NCBI GenBank assembly: GCA_027924585.1
Contig: BSBM01000440.1
Span: 14,291,501 to 14,355,500, forward strand
Direction of reading: 5' to 3'
Source of the DNA: Larix kaempferi
Lineage: Eukaryota > Streptophyta > Pinopsida > Pinales > Pinaceae
DNA: 64,000 nucleotides
In this document: positions 12,147 to 24,241 of the stretch, one piece after another
How positions within the stretch are numbered: the stretch's first letter is position 1
How the letters are laid out: each line of letters starts with the position of its first letter
The notes under the pieces: model-generated
Told to the model about the DNA's origin: nothing
The model's database searches: none
Seen by the model: only the letters and a program-made list of their open reading frames with translations
Position numbers and translations under genes: made by a program

Positions 12147-13478
12147 GCACCAAACCAGTATGGGAAAAGGAAAATCAGAGGTTAATCGTGCTTTCGGTGT
12201 GTAGAAAGGCTGGAGAATTGATAACCGTAACCACCCTGTGTGTAAACCTCAGTTGTAGGGACAAAGTGGTATTGATTGAAGATGTTACAAAGTGGTTTTG
12301 GCAGGGCATTTGTGAGAAAACCCCAATCCTGGTAACGAATCAGTTGTTGAATTGTGGGAAAGGGTTGGGTTGCTTGATAAACCCAGTGAAGGCTATAGTC
12401 TCATCAAACTAGTGACTGGACCTTTCTATGCCCATCTTGGAATAGCACTGGAAGGGAAAGACAGTGAGAGACTATGCAGCAGTGATATGATCTTCCTTGT
12501 GTTGGATGCGGTAGGTATTGTGGGTGCCAGATCGGCTGAGAGCAACTGGACCTTTCTATGCCCATCCTGGAATAGCACTAGAAGGGAAGATACCTTGAGA
12601 TACTATGTAGTAGTGCAATAGGTCTTCCTTGTGTTGGATGTGGTAGTTATTGTGGGTGTCAGGTCAACTAAGTGCTGAGATGCCTACAGTTCTGTGGTTG
12701 AACTCACTGGCTTAGCAACACCTTCCCTGTTATCCCTGAATTGCTTGATAAACCACTGTAGGTTGGCCTAGCATGGGTAGGTGCCTTGGAATGCTTGATA
12801 AACCCAACTACGGATTGGTTTAGCATGAGAATGGAGCCTTTACTGTGAGAGAACTTGTTATCCCTCCTTAGTGGATACACTACCCATCTCGGGGGTGATC
12901 TCTCAGCTGAAATAGTATAGGATGGACAGAGATCTAAGGTTGGGTGGAACGCTGCTCTCACTTAGTCAGTTGCTTCGGAATTGAAAGATAAGTATTCTGT
13001 TATATGGTGATGTTGTTCATTGTGATGGAATGGTTGTCCATGTCTCTTTTGGAATTATGAATACTTGTTAAATGAATTGGTTGATATGCAATCACGTATT
13101 GGCCTGGGTAAGAGGTTGAGTTTAATGCCTTGTAGTTCTTGCATATGATAGATGTGTTGATTAAATCTGCTTGATGCATTTTACATGTTACAATGAATGA
13201 TAGCGTTTCACTGTTTGTGATGAATGTTTATGCATAAATAACCTTTGAAGGAGACGTATATTTACACCTTACTCTTGAGAAGGAAGAGAGCCTTGGAAGT
13301 GGTTTCAGGAAGCCACAAGAAGTCAGATGGAATGAAAGATCTTAGCAGGTTGAAGGTTTGAAGCGTCTAAAGGGAGTTACAGGCAGAAATTTAGAGAAGG
13401 AAATGAGAAGGTTAGATGCCTCACCTGATCAAGGGGATTTTTCCATTGGATAGAGCTCTCCAAGAGCTTTCCAATCAT
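12147..13478 (+). repeat. 3' LTR fragment of the Gypsy element
   Basis: Matches 5808 to about 7120 of the 5' LTR with many substitutions and indels; for example, about 34 bp near 6745-6780 are absent here, and this copy has extra sequence in the ~130-bp internal repeat (starts 12419 and 12549). It lacks both the LTR start and the last ~390 bp including the LTR end. Homology ends around 13465-13478 at a short local repeat (GAGCTCTCCAAGAGCTTTCC). Confidence 0.8.
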
Positions 13479-14285
13479 AGTTTCTGTCTTTTTGTTGATT
13501 CCCTCCCACAATAGGAAATAGGGAATTTCCATGTATGAGTGTGAGTTTGCATGTAACTTCACAAAAAACGCAGTTATACATGAACCATTGCTATGAGAGA
13601 AAAGGAAAACACCACAACCATGATAGCAAGAGCTATCATTGCATACATGGATCGGTTCACATAGTGCTTCAACATCTAAATCTCACCATACAAGAGCCCA
13701 AATGGATCACCCTGCATGTTTAGACTCGAAAAATTTATTACTAATTCCTTGAATTTCAAAGTAGAAAAATCCTTTCGGTCAAGAATCCATATCAACGAAA
13801 GGTAATGAGTTGAATAGTATTAATCTATTATAGCCTGTTCCTATTAATTCCAAATTCCAAGATATACATAGTTTCAAATTATTTTTTTCCCTTGTATTGT
13901 ATGGGTATAAAAGAGAAAATGATGATTTTGAAACTATTTTGGCTATGTGGTTAGGGACTTTCCGGGTCTGCAAATTCCAGGATATAAACAATTTCCATGC
14001 ATGGGTATAACAGAGAGAAGGATGATTTTGAAACTATTTGGTTGTGGGACGAGCGAACTTTATGGTTCAACCTTTTCAATCTTTGGCTTTAAAACCATTG
14101 AATCCAAATTCCTTGCATTTGCCATCTTGTTTGTACTGTTGCACATTGCAATCTAGTTCATTGACATTTGATCAATTTGGAATGAATAATTTGGTATTTG
14201 ATATGTGTTGGTTAAAATTATTGATATTTAATTCACCTCAATTTAATTATCAACCGGAGAATCGTAGACTTTGAGTTGCTACACT
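13479..14285. other. Unassigned spacer with a short local duplication
   Basis: No protein or RNA gene recognised. A segment of about 90 bp is duplicated: ATGGGTATAAAAGAGAAAATG with GATGATTTTGAAACTATTT at about 13899-13945 and ATGGGTATAACAGAGAG with GATGATTTTGAAACTATTT at about 13999-14040, each preceded by an AATTCCA-GATATA motif. The small frames at 13535-14274 have no protein-like features. Confidence 0.5.
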
Positions 14286-14290
14286 ATATG
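14286..14290. other. Target site duplication (left) of the Athila-like element
   Basis: ATATG directly before the LTR start TGCGGATAAAATAG at 14291. The same ATATG follows the other LTR end at 26642-26646, which fixes both outer boundaries of the 12.35-kb element. Confidence 0.85.
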
Positions 14291-16253
14291 TGCGGATAAA
14301 ATAGCCTCAATGCTCATTCCTCGAGAAACCCTAATCTACTTACAACAACAATGAAGCTAACCCTAAAGAACCAATGCTAAAGATCACTAGATCTGTACCA
14401 TAAAGAAAAGAAAAAAAAAAGGAAACTAATCTACTAACTCCTATCTCACTATTGAACTCAAAAATGGCAAACAAGGAATTTGCAATTCTATGATTTTAAA
14501 AACAAAAACAACCTGCTAGAAGAATACAAATTTAAGCTATAGCAATTTTAAAGCAATTAATGGCATCTACAGCAATCTAAGCTATTTTAATTACAATCTG
14601 TAAAAATATAATTAACCGGTTATTAACCAAATGCATATGCTTAATTGATCTCAATGTATATCTAAATTCCAATGAATAACTCTGCCAAATATGATACTTC
14701 AATCCACACAAATATTCCTGGAATCACTGCTGAAATAAAACCTATTAACTTATTCACAGACATGTCATCAAAGGCAAATCGATTTACTGCTGATATACTA
14801 ATCTTGAGTTCTGTATATGTAAGTGCACATAACAGGATGTTGGGGATTTCAGTAGATTCTCACCATCGAATGACAGAACTGTCAAGGGAGATTTCAGAAA
14901 ATATATGTATATTATGAAACTAATATTCAACCCTAGAAGACAATGCTCAATGCCAATCTCAACTCCTATTTAACAAACCCTAATTAATTTGATAAACCAA
15001 TATATCAAAACCCTATGCTACTACAATCTTTATTAAATACACACACTGTAAATGCAGATCTATCCTACAGTTTGTGAGCTCAAATATTGAAAGAAATGGA
15101 GCTAGGTTTTATCTTTAATAGTAAGAGACACTATGAAATTCCCTCTATTTTCTTCAGCAAATCAAGTTCCTAGCAACTGAAATCAAACTCATCACAACTC
15201 ACACTGGGAATTGAAAGGAAACTCTAATACATACCATTCCTCAACCATACTAAATCGATTCTATAACAAAATCAATCCAATCACACATCTCATCATTACT
15301 GTGGCCACTCACACTAAAAATCAAAGGCGATTTTAAATACAAGTTATTCACAAGTTTATACCTTGCGCTAGATTAAAATGCCAATGAAATTACTTAACAA
15401 TTCGCAGACATCTATTCTACATTTGCCCACAGATAGATAAAACCATTAACAAACCATTAATATCTCTACACACAAAATCATTAATATCTCTGCACACAAA
15501 ATCATTAATATCTCTGCACACAATATCAAGTAAGAAAATGTTATTCCACTACTGTCAAATACGCAATACAAAAATGCTAAGGATTGGTGTTGAAGGGGGC
15601 CCTGCCCTCAACGCCTTCCAGTCTTAAGTCAAAGCTTAAAGGAGATAAGTGCTGATTGTATTAAATTCAAATGTTACAGTCTTCTATGAATACCTCTGTT
15701 AACTTCTCAGGGTTTCAAGAGTCATCTTTATATTGAATATACAGAGTGAGATCATCTTGGAAACCAAGGTCGATATGGATAACAACCCACAAATATCTTA
15801 ACGATTTTGAGCCAAAAATGGAATCGCAGATCCCAGAATATACACATATCGTTAAAGAGCAAATAATCAACAGTTCCTCGATCAAAGACCATGCCTAAAA
15901 TAACAGTAGGGTAATCCTCAAAAGCATCTGAAAGATGATATGGATCCAGGAAAAACGCCCTTATGGTAGATCGAATCCCCGATCTCCTCCTTTGAACGCT
16001 GGGCCAAGCAACCAAACGAACCCTGTATAGAAGAGAAACCAATATCATTATTAGCATATGGTCTAATGAAACCTAAAACCCAAAACATATGCATAAAACA
16101 AGAAAATACAACAAACAAATAATTAAAATTACTTACCATAGCTTTAGCAATGTTGACCTCCAAAAAGACACATAAAACTGGTTATTATTGGATCCATTAA
16201 GATTTTAAATGCTAGAAAATAGTACACTGAATGGACAAAATAGAGGACCAACA
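14291..16253 (-). repeat. 3' LTR (full) of the Athila-like element
   Basis: 1,963 bp. Read on the minus strand it starts TGTTGGTCCTC at 16253 and ends TTTTATCCGCA at 14291. The part 14976-16253 is repeated at 25364-26641. It contains three near-identical 24-bp repeats (ATTAATATCTCT-CACACA, about 15458-15530). The open frames at 15752-16163 occur in both LTRs and look incidental. Confidence 0.88.
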
Positions 16254-16272
16254 TCTCCCCCAGACTGAAGGT
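16254..16272 (-). other. Polypurine tract next to the 3' LTR
   Basis: On the minus strand CTTCAGTCTGGGGGAGATG runs into the LTR start TGTTGG. A G-rich purine tract in this place primes plus-strand synthesis and confirms that this is the 3' LTR. Confidence 0.75.
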
Positions 16273-16335
16273 CTTGCATGTCCCAATGCAAGGAAATTTC
16301 TGATAGACAAAATTTTAAATATTCAAAGTGGATTG

Positions 16336-17853
16336 TCAATCCTTGGACCCAACTCCAGAGACTGAAGCTGAGGTATTAAACAGGACTTGCACCTGAGGAG
16401 GAGAGGGGGCAGAATGTTGCTGTATGCTAGCCAACTGTTCAAACTGTTTGTCCTTCTTCTTTAACTGTTTTCGAAGGCTGAGATTTGTCCCTTTAACTTC
16501 ATCAACCAAGGTTTGCAAGGACACTATTCTAGCCTTTAAAATGGCATTTTCTTGTTTGACAACCCGATCCAACCTCACATATTCTTGCAGCTTCTTTTTC
16601 AATTGGATATTCTTTTGTCTCAAATAGTCAATCCCCTGTGCTGAAGCCTTTGAACCAGATCTAGAAAGTGATGCCCTGACAGATTTTAAACTTGATTTGG
16701 AAGAGGACATTTTGACAGATTTCAAGCTTGACTTTGAAGGAGATCCTTTGGTAGATTTCAGACTCGATTTTGCAGGGGATACTGGCAGCAAGGGTTCACT
16801 GACAGGACTCAACGATGCAGAATAATGAGGAGAACCAGGAGAATCGGAGTTAGCATGGGTAGAGGAAGCGTCGGATGATGACAACTCAACTTGAACAGGT
16901 TCTTTACCCTTAGATCCCTTCCTTCCCTCTTTAGCGGCCATGCTGCGAGTAAAACGTCTATTTGGCAAAACAACCAAATTTTCCTGCTCCTTATCCCCCC
17001 CAGACCGAGAGCTAACACACTGCTTTTTAGAGATTGGGGACTTCTTAGCATATGATGGAGCAGTTTTCTTGCAGCTATTAACAGCGGGTTCCTGAGGGCA
17101 ATCATCTTGAGGAACTGAATTGTTTGTGGAGGAAGCTTTCTCCATTAGATCAGGAATACCAGGCTCACCTGATTCATTCCTCAAGGGTGACTGAAGATGA
17201 GGGTTAGAGAGTTCATACACAAACTGTTCCCAACCCCGACCCTACTTCTTTAACTCAGCTAAAATGATCATTTTAATAAGCCCATGATGATAAAGACTAT
17301 GGGTTGGATGCTCTAAATTTTTCCTCACTTGCGAAGCCATCTTACTCAAAATTTTCCAAAAATAAAATGGAAAGTTCAGAAGCTTACCAAACTCAAAGTG
17401 AGCTAGAAGGCGAAAATGACAGGCTTTGTAGGTAGAGAATCGACCTTCACAGGTAATTAGCTTGGTGATAATCATCAAGGCATTATGAAATTCTTCTCTG
17501 ACCCACAGCTTGGAGAAACCCTTCTCACCTTTCACATCCAAATATTCTGGTTTGAAAACACAGTCATATTCTTTTCGTGGCAACCGAAAGTTTTTAAACC
17601 ATCTATCACCGGTGCGTGGAAGTCCCGTGGCAACTGAAATGGACTCCTCTGTCACTGCAAACTCCAGAGCCCCCACTCTAGCGGTATGCCCGTCAAAACT
17701 CAGGGCGAATTGTAGAGAGACGGCGTCGTCGTGGCCCTGTAAATTGGTTAAAAATACATGCCATCCAGCTCGGGTAAACATATCCTTGCATGCAACGAAC
17801 TCAGGGATGGCTAATAACTGCTCATACGCAGAAGGTTCATGCCGGTTGAGCAT
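16336..17853 (-). pseudogene. Extra ORF in env-like position of the Athila-like element
   Basis: From ATG at 17853 (MLNRHEPSAYEQLL) one frame runs to TGA at 16336-16338, about 505 codons, broken once by TAG at 17242-17244. N-terminal half: a globular region with RAGWHVFLTNLQG, then FAVTEESISVATGLP, resembling the plant-transposon domain found in extra ORFs of Athila-like elements. C-terminal half: basic Ser-rich tail with three or four SLKS-type repeats (SSKSSLKSV, KSSLKS), then a strong coiled coil (IDYLRQKNIQLKKKLQEY to about residue 485). No signal peptide or membrane span is seen from this start. Its role is unknown; the family position suggests a structural or env-like accessory protein. 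Confidence 0.65.
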
Positions 17854-20143
17854 GGTGGAGACACGAAGATGGCGAATTAACAGGAAATTAGCAGAGGATT
17901 CGGACAGGCAATTCGCAAGCAATGACAATGGTAACGATAGGGACTGTGAAAAAAACCCGAATGAATATGGTAAAAATAACAACGGTAGGAAGTAAAGGTA
18001 ATGTGACAAGTGAAAATCATTACAATCGGTGGCACATACTGCCCACGTCGCAGGGAATGATTACCACGATGTAACACGTTTAAGCTAATCTGCTTCTCAT
18101 AACACGTAAGAACCCTGATTATAATAAAACAAGATTATAATTTGTTTTATTAAGGTTGCCAACAATAATAGAGGATGAACTATTATCAAAGGTATTTAAG
18201 GTATTTCATAGCTCATCGAATTTCATATAATGGCAAAAATATTTAATTATAATCCTTATTAATAGTTAGGATTCAGCCAATCGTACGCCTTTCCTTACTT
18301 CCCTCAACGTCCATTACCATATATATGCCCATTTCCCCAAGATAACTTCCAGTACTCCTTCCGGCACTCAATCTGGTACTTTAACCAATACAGCAGTGCT
18401 TTTAGGCTGATAACGATGTACAGCAACTTACCAGTATAAAGGTAAGTACCAGCATCTGGAGCAGCTGTTAGGCTATGAATAGTGATGTAAAACCATGAAT
18501 CTCTCAAATAGACATCACTTGGATGAGTTCATAAGCAAATAGCCTGGATTAAAAGATTCGTTGGACCCTCAACAGTTTTATGGCCTGATTTCCTTATTGC
18601 AAAGTTGCTGCTCTATCTAACCACACAGGAAACTCAATTGTGCTATGAAGCCATCTTTTATTGAAAATACAAATAACAATCAAAAATTCAAACTCCAATC
18701 AATCACTCATAACTCAATAATCAGAAATGCAAGCTTCATCAATCACTCATAATTTAAATAATCAAAAATTCAAACTCAAACAATCAACAATTCGGACTTC
18801 ATCAATCAAAAATTCAGTCTTCACCCTGGTTATCCATACAGAACTTTTTCCACCAGGACATATGCCACAGGATAAGGAAAATAACAACAGAAGCTAATGG
18901 GGTACTGGTCCATTTTGACTCAGCTTCACACAGGATAATTTGAGTAGTGGAACAAATAGTATTATATTTCTCAGCTATGTTTTAGGCATCAAAATAAACC
19001 TTTTTTTTTTTTTTTTTTTAGAATCGGGTAACCCAAAATGCAAAACAGTTGGAGATGATTATCAACTGGCTATCATTTTATTTTTTAATGAATTTAATAA
19101 ATTTTAATTAACCATCCTCATGGCTTCTCTTTTACCTTCACATAGGTACGTTGTTCATATAGACAAGTATAGATGAGGCTGTTAAAGAAGATATTAAAGT
19201 CAGAACCCACTGCCAGCAAGCCTGGTCAGTACTCCGGTGGGGTAACTATAACATCTTAAGAAGCTTCTTCCCCAGACAGATGCCCCATTGCCAACAGGCC
19301 TGTTCAGAACCCTGATGGGTTTTCCTGTTCATACCACAGGTCGGTACCCGCTGCCAGCAGACCTGTTCAGTATCCCGGCGGGTTAACCTCTTACACCCTT
19401 TTTCTATCAGAGGCTCTTGTCCCAATTTCATCTTAAAGATAAAATTTATGATTTGCTCAAGCATAGATGAGTGGGGGAGCTGCTCTGAAAACCATCTAGG
19501 AGTGGGATGGTACCAGAATTGGAAGAGTATTCTTTGTATATGCCTGTAAAGATTTTCCCATATGAACAACTAACCTTCGTAACTGTAAGAAGTGAAAGTC
19601 ATAAAGTGGCTAAAGACAGTATATATATATGTGTTTAATATTATAACAGCCAAGAGATAATAACCCCCAAACTGCCCGATCTTGAACACCTTTTAACATG
19701 ATGCCTATCTTAAAAATAACTTCATGCCCATAGCTGGAACTAACATCAATTCCCATTCTTTATCTAGTGTGAAACCAAATCAAATGGTCCTAGCAGCCCA
19801 TAGGTTCATAAGCAGGAAATATTTAGGAAGCTTAAAGCATTAATGTAGGCAATGCCTGGTGGGCAAGTACTCCTATGAATAGCCAAAACGGTTCTGAAAA
19901 ATCTGACACACAAATGCAGACATTCCAATAAAACATTGAAACTCAGAAATTGACCCAAATTTACAGTCCTTAAAGATGTTTTGCAAAAATAATCAGAAAA
20001 AATAGAGTAGTAATAAAACACCTCCCTTAGGTTTCAAAAACATTCTGAGTCTTACTAAAAAGAATATCTGCACCCTTTCGAAAAGAGAGAGAAAAAAACA
20101 AATCCCTGTACATATGTACAAAAAAAAACAATTCCATTGAAGA
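17854..20143 (-). other. Non-coding spacer between integrase and the extra ORF
   Basis: 2.3 kb without convincing coding sequence, as is usual in Athila-like elements. It holds a poly-T run (about 19001-19019) and three imperfect copies of a GC-richer block of about 40 bp at about 19200-19385. The frame upstream of 17853 is open to 18009 but begins with a non-ATG codon and is hydrophobic low-complexity, so I do not include it in the ORF. Confidence 0.6.
19200..19385. repeat. Three imperfect ~60-bp spaced repeats
   Basis: The blocks near 19204, 19270 and 19337 share CACTGCCAGCA or CGCTGCCAGCAG, then CCTG-TCAGTA and C-GGTGGGGT or CGGCGGGTTAAC. The period is about 65 bp. They lie in the spacer of the Athila-like element; the function is unknown. 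Confidence 0.6.
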
Positions 20144-21420
20144 TTACTGAGAGAGAGTAGGAGATGAAGAAGTCTTTTCCTCACCTACCAGTTCTAGTTC
20201 AGACTGCTGACTCATGTTATGGATGAACTCTTGCTTAGAGAGAGGTTTATGATATACCTTTAACCGATGTCCATTCACTACAAAGGCAGTTTGTTCTTCA
20301 TCTATTGTTTTTATTTTGACAGAACCATTATCAAAAACAGTCACAATTTCATATGGCCCCATCCATCTAGTGGTAAGCTTACCTTTGAAATGTTTGAATC
20401 GTGAGTCAAATAACAGAGCCCAATCACCTTCTTCAAAAGTCTTCTTCTTCAAAAATTTATCATGCCACTTAGTCCGCTGATTCTGTATCAACACAGTTTG
20501 TTGGACAGCATCTTGTCTAATTTCATCAAGTTCATTTAATTGCATCAGCCTCTGCTCCTGGGCTTCATCTAAATTCAGGCTCAGTTGTGCAGCAGTACGA
20601 AAAGTTTTCACCTGAAATTCTATAGGAAGCAGGACCTGTTTACCATAAACAAGTTGATATGGGGTATACCCTGTGGTATTTCTCCACGTAGTTCTGTAAG
20701 CCCACAATGCCTCGGGTAGCCTGTCTGCCCAGTCCTTATGATGTAGCTGCACAGTCTTAGTTAAAATGGATTCTAGCACTTTATTGGTTGATTCCACCTG
20801 ACCATTTGCTTGGGGGTGGTAAGGAGAAGATTTATAGTGCTTAATTCCATATTGTTCTGTAAGTGCTTTCATTGATTTAGAGACAAACTGTGCCCCATTG
20901 TCAGTCACAATTTCACGAGGAATACCAAAACGAGTAAAAATCTCTTCGTAAATAAATTCTATGACTGATTTCTCAGTGGCCCTCAATAGAGCTTTTGCCT
21001 CAACCCACTTAGTCACATAGTCAGTGCATACTAAAATATATCTCTTTTTTCTTGACATTGGTGAGATTGGGCCAACAAAATCCAATCCCCATTTTTCAAA
21101 AGGTTCAATTTGTACCTGGGCTTGTAAAGGCATTTGATCAGCAGCAGTGGGTCTCCCCATTCTTTGACAGCTGTCACAGCCCTGTACATAATTCTAAGCA
21201 TCTTTAAAAAGGGTAGGCCAGTAATACCCTTGATGTAACACCTTATATGTTGTCCGCTTGTCTGAAAAATGGCCTCCACAGGGTCCATCATGACAGGCTT
21301 GGAGGATGTCACACATCTCATCCTCCCTCACACACCTCCTGATAATCAGATCTGGACCGGTTCGAAAGAGATCATTACCTACCCATGAATAATTAGCACT
21401 TTGCTGTATGATTCTTCGTT
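20144..21420 (-). pseudogene. pol: Athila-like integrase
   Basis: Same frame as RT, cut once by TAG at 21194-21196 inside the zinc-binding domain. Zinc region: HDGPCGGHFSDKRT, then, past the stop, CDSCQRMGR. DDE core: GLDFVGPIS (first Asp), IVTDNGAQFVS (second Asp), ANGQVESTNKVL (Glu). The C-terminal part (FEEGDWALLFDSRF, RWMGPYEIVTVF) runs to TAA 20144-20146. All catalytic residues are present; only the stop disables it. The enzyme inserts the element cDNA into host DNA. Confidence 0.9.
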
Positions 21421-22996
21421 TTTCATAAGATGACAAATGAGCAGGTAGTTTCCCTGTAACCAAATAGTTGGCTACATCTGCAAACCAGGGTGTTTTAATA
21501 GAAACAGCAAACAAGTGTTCGTCAGGAAATGTATCATCGACAGGAACATTATTATCAGCATGAGTCAATCTGGAGAGGAAATCTGCAACCAGATTTTCCT
21601 TCCCTGGTTTGTCAACTATGGTAATGTTAAATTCCTGTAGCAACAGTAACCATCTAGTAATTCTGCCACTAGTGATTGGCTTATTCATTAAAAATTTAAT
21701 AGCAGAATGATCGGTATGAACAAATACCTCGTAACCTGTAATATAATGCCGGAATTTATTGATGGCATGAACTACTGCTAGAAACTCTTTCTCAGTCACT
21801 GTATAGTTCAGTTCTGCAGGTGTTAAATTTTTACTGATGAAATAAATAGCATAGGAGGACTGATTTTCTTTCTGTCCGAGCACTCCCCCCAAGGCAGTGT
21901 CTGAAGCATCAGTTTGTATATGGAAGGGTAAAGACCAATTTGGCCCCCGCAGAACTGGTGTTGAAGACAATTCCGACTTTAATGTGTCAAAGGATGTCTG
22001 ACAGTGTTGATCCCAATCAAAACCACTGTCTTTGGCCAACAATTTGAACAGTGGGGCTGCTATCTTTGTAAAATTGGCAATAAACCTACGATAGTACCCT
22101 GTGTGTCCCAGAAAACTTCTGACTTCTTTTTGCGTAGTTGGTGAAGATAGACTAGTAATGATTTCAATTTTTGCAGGGTCAACCTTAATACCTTCTGATG
22201 AAACATGGTGCCCTAAAACAATACCCTCAGTTAACATCATCTTACACTTTTCATGGCTTAAAGCAAGATTTGTTTCTTGGCACCTAATTAGAACTTTCTC
22301 CAGATTATCCAAGGCTTCCTTGAAATCATTACCATAGACTGTAAAATCATCCATATATATTTCCACACAGTCATGGACCAAATCAGCCAAAATACCTAAC
22401 ACTGCCCTATGGAAAGTGGCAGGAGCGTTACACAGTCCAAATGGAAGCACCTTGTAAGCATAAGTTCCCCATGGGCAGGTAAAAGTGGTTTTTCCTTGAT
22501 CCTCTGGGGCTATTCTTATCTGGTTATATCCACTGTATCCATCCAGAAAAGAAAAATATTTCTTTCCAGACAATGTATCTAAAACCTGGTCTATGAAAGG
22601 AAGCGGGAAGTAATCTCTGAGAGTTGCTTTATTTAACTCACGAAAATCAACACATATTCTCCACTTACCTCCCTTCTTTGGAACAATCACCAACGGAGAT
22701 ACCCATTTGCTATCAGAAATGGGATAGATGAAATATGCATCCAACAATTTTTGTAACTCCTCCTTCACAATATCTTTAAGCGCAGGATTCATTCTTCTCT
22801 GTGGCTGCCTTACTGGTCTAATATTTTCCTGCGTATAGATGTGATGCATGCATGTGTCAGGGTGAATGCCTTTCATGTCTGTATAAACCCAAGCAAATGC
22901 CCCAGACTGTGCTTTGAGTAAATTAACTACCTGATTTTGCTGGCTTTGAGACAGATTCCCATTAATAAACAAAGATATCCCTGGACTAATCTCCAT
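21421..22996 (-). pseudogene. pol: Athila-like reverse transcriptase and RNase H
   Basis: Open from 22996 down to the stop at 21194. RT motifs in order: WVSPLVIVPKKGGKWRICVD, FPLPFIDQVLD, FSFLDGYSGYNQIRI, PFGLCNAPATFHRAV and the catalytic YMDD at 22347-22358. RNase H: QTDASDTALGGVLGQ, AVVHAINKFRHYI, TDHSAIKFLMNKP, then ENLVADFLSRL. Every key residue is present. YMDDFTVYG and the single gag-pol frame match the Athila lineage. Upstream it is separated from protease only by TAA 23084-23086 in the same frame. Confidence 0.92.
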
Positions 22997-23083
22997 TGGT
23001 ATAGTTGCAGCTTCAACCTTCTCATCTATGAATAAAACTACTGATGATGAGGTGGCTGAAGGGTAATAGTGTTCCTGAAAATC

Positions 23084-24241
23084 TTATGTGAAAACATTGT
23101 CTAAGTCAGAGAAGGACTGAGGGTACTCAATACTAGTGGTGGCTGAAATAAATTGATCTAGAATATCATCCTCAGTCTGATGTTCCAGCCCCCTAGTTTG
23201 ACTGATGGATAGTAAGGGTTGTCCCACGTCCTCATCCCCATAAGGATTCTCTAACCATAACATGTTTTCCGATACAGGCTGTGCTGGAGGATAAATAATT
23301 AGGTTTTGTAGAGAAGTGCCATTTGATATAGTTAAAATACCTTCTCTGCATCCTATAAAGGCATTGGCAGTGGCTAACCAAGGCCTGCCCAATATAACAG
23401 GATGTTCCCCCATTGGGTGTTTGGTTTGGAGTACCAGAAAATCCACTGGATACTCCCAAGAAGCTACTGTGACAGTAATGTCATCTAAGGCCCCCACAGG
23501 TTTGACTGTGCTCCTATCAGCCAACTCCAAAATAGTAGGAGTAGATCTGAGGAGATTATGCAACTGAAGTCTCTGCATGGTGGTCATAGACATGACATTA
23601 ATGGCAGCCCCCAGGTCAACTAGAGTGTTTCCTATTGGAACCTCATTGATGTAAATGGTCACCACTGGATTCCCAGGATTTGAAAATTTTGGGGGTAAGG
23701 GACAGTCTGAAATATAATTAGACAACTGGCCTAAAACATTTATCTTGGGTGGGTCTTTCTGTTTCCGCCCAGGTTTCTTTAAGCACAGTTCCCTTACCAA
23801 TTTTGCATAAATAGGAACATCTCTAATAGCCTGAAGTAATGGAATTTTGATGCAAACATTTCTCAACTCACTTTCCAAATCAAACTGTGGACGCATCACA
23901 GGCTTCTCTATTAATAACCTCTCTGGGTAAGGGGGGTTGTTATTTACCTGTGGATGAGCTGGTGGTTGGAAATGAGTTCCCAGTGCTTGAGTATTTTCTG
24001 AGGCAATCTGCACTTCTTCTTCCTCTGTAATCTCTTTTTCATCACTTTCTTCTCCAGTCTCTTCATGAATAATCACTGCTGGAGGGGTTTTATTTAATGT
24101 TTTCCCAGACCTTAATTGTATTTCCTGTAAAGGAGCTGAATGAATTACATAAGTTGGATCCATTTGAATTTCAGCATTATTAAGAGGCTGGGGAGGTCGG
24201 TTATTAGGGTTTGGAATAGGTTGGGCTGGCAACGACGTGGG
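23084..24241 (-). pseudogene. pol: Athila-like protease region
   Basis: Open between TGA 24242-24244 and TAA 23084-23086 in the gag-pol frame. An acidic linker (ESDEKEITEEEEVQ) is followed by a basic/proline segment and the aspartic protease core with NTLVDLGAAINVMSM at about 23620. This keeps the catalytic Asp in the D-L-G form that Athila-like proteases use. VILGRPWLATANAFI near 23380 is the matching C-terminal part. The enzyme would cleave the Gag-Pol polyprotein. Confidence 0.82.

Larger units (their letters stand above)
5186..13478 (+). mobile_element. Ty3/Gypsy LTR retrotransposon with Met-type primer site, decayed
   Basis: Order: 5' LTR (5186-7504), primer site (7508-7519), gag, protease, RT, RNase H, integrase, 3' LTR fragment (12147-13478). 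This is the Ty3/Gypsy order with integrase last. Gag and pol share one frame up to about 11051, interrupted by stops, and integrase is in another frame after a small indel near 11100. The single gag-pol frame, the primer site complementary to initiator tRNA-Met and the RT motif FLDDILVYS fit the chromovirus side of Gypsy. No chromodomain can be checked because the end of integrase is deleted. Both LTRs differ by many substitutions and indels, so the insertion is old. Confidence 0.85.

Noticed and set aside
15752-16163. Two small frames repeated at 26140-26551
   Set aside because: They are identical because they lie in the two LTRs; no domain and no expected start context.
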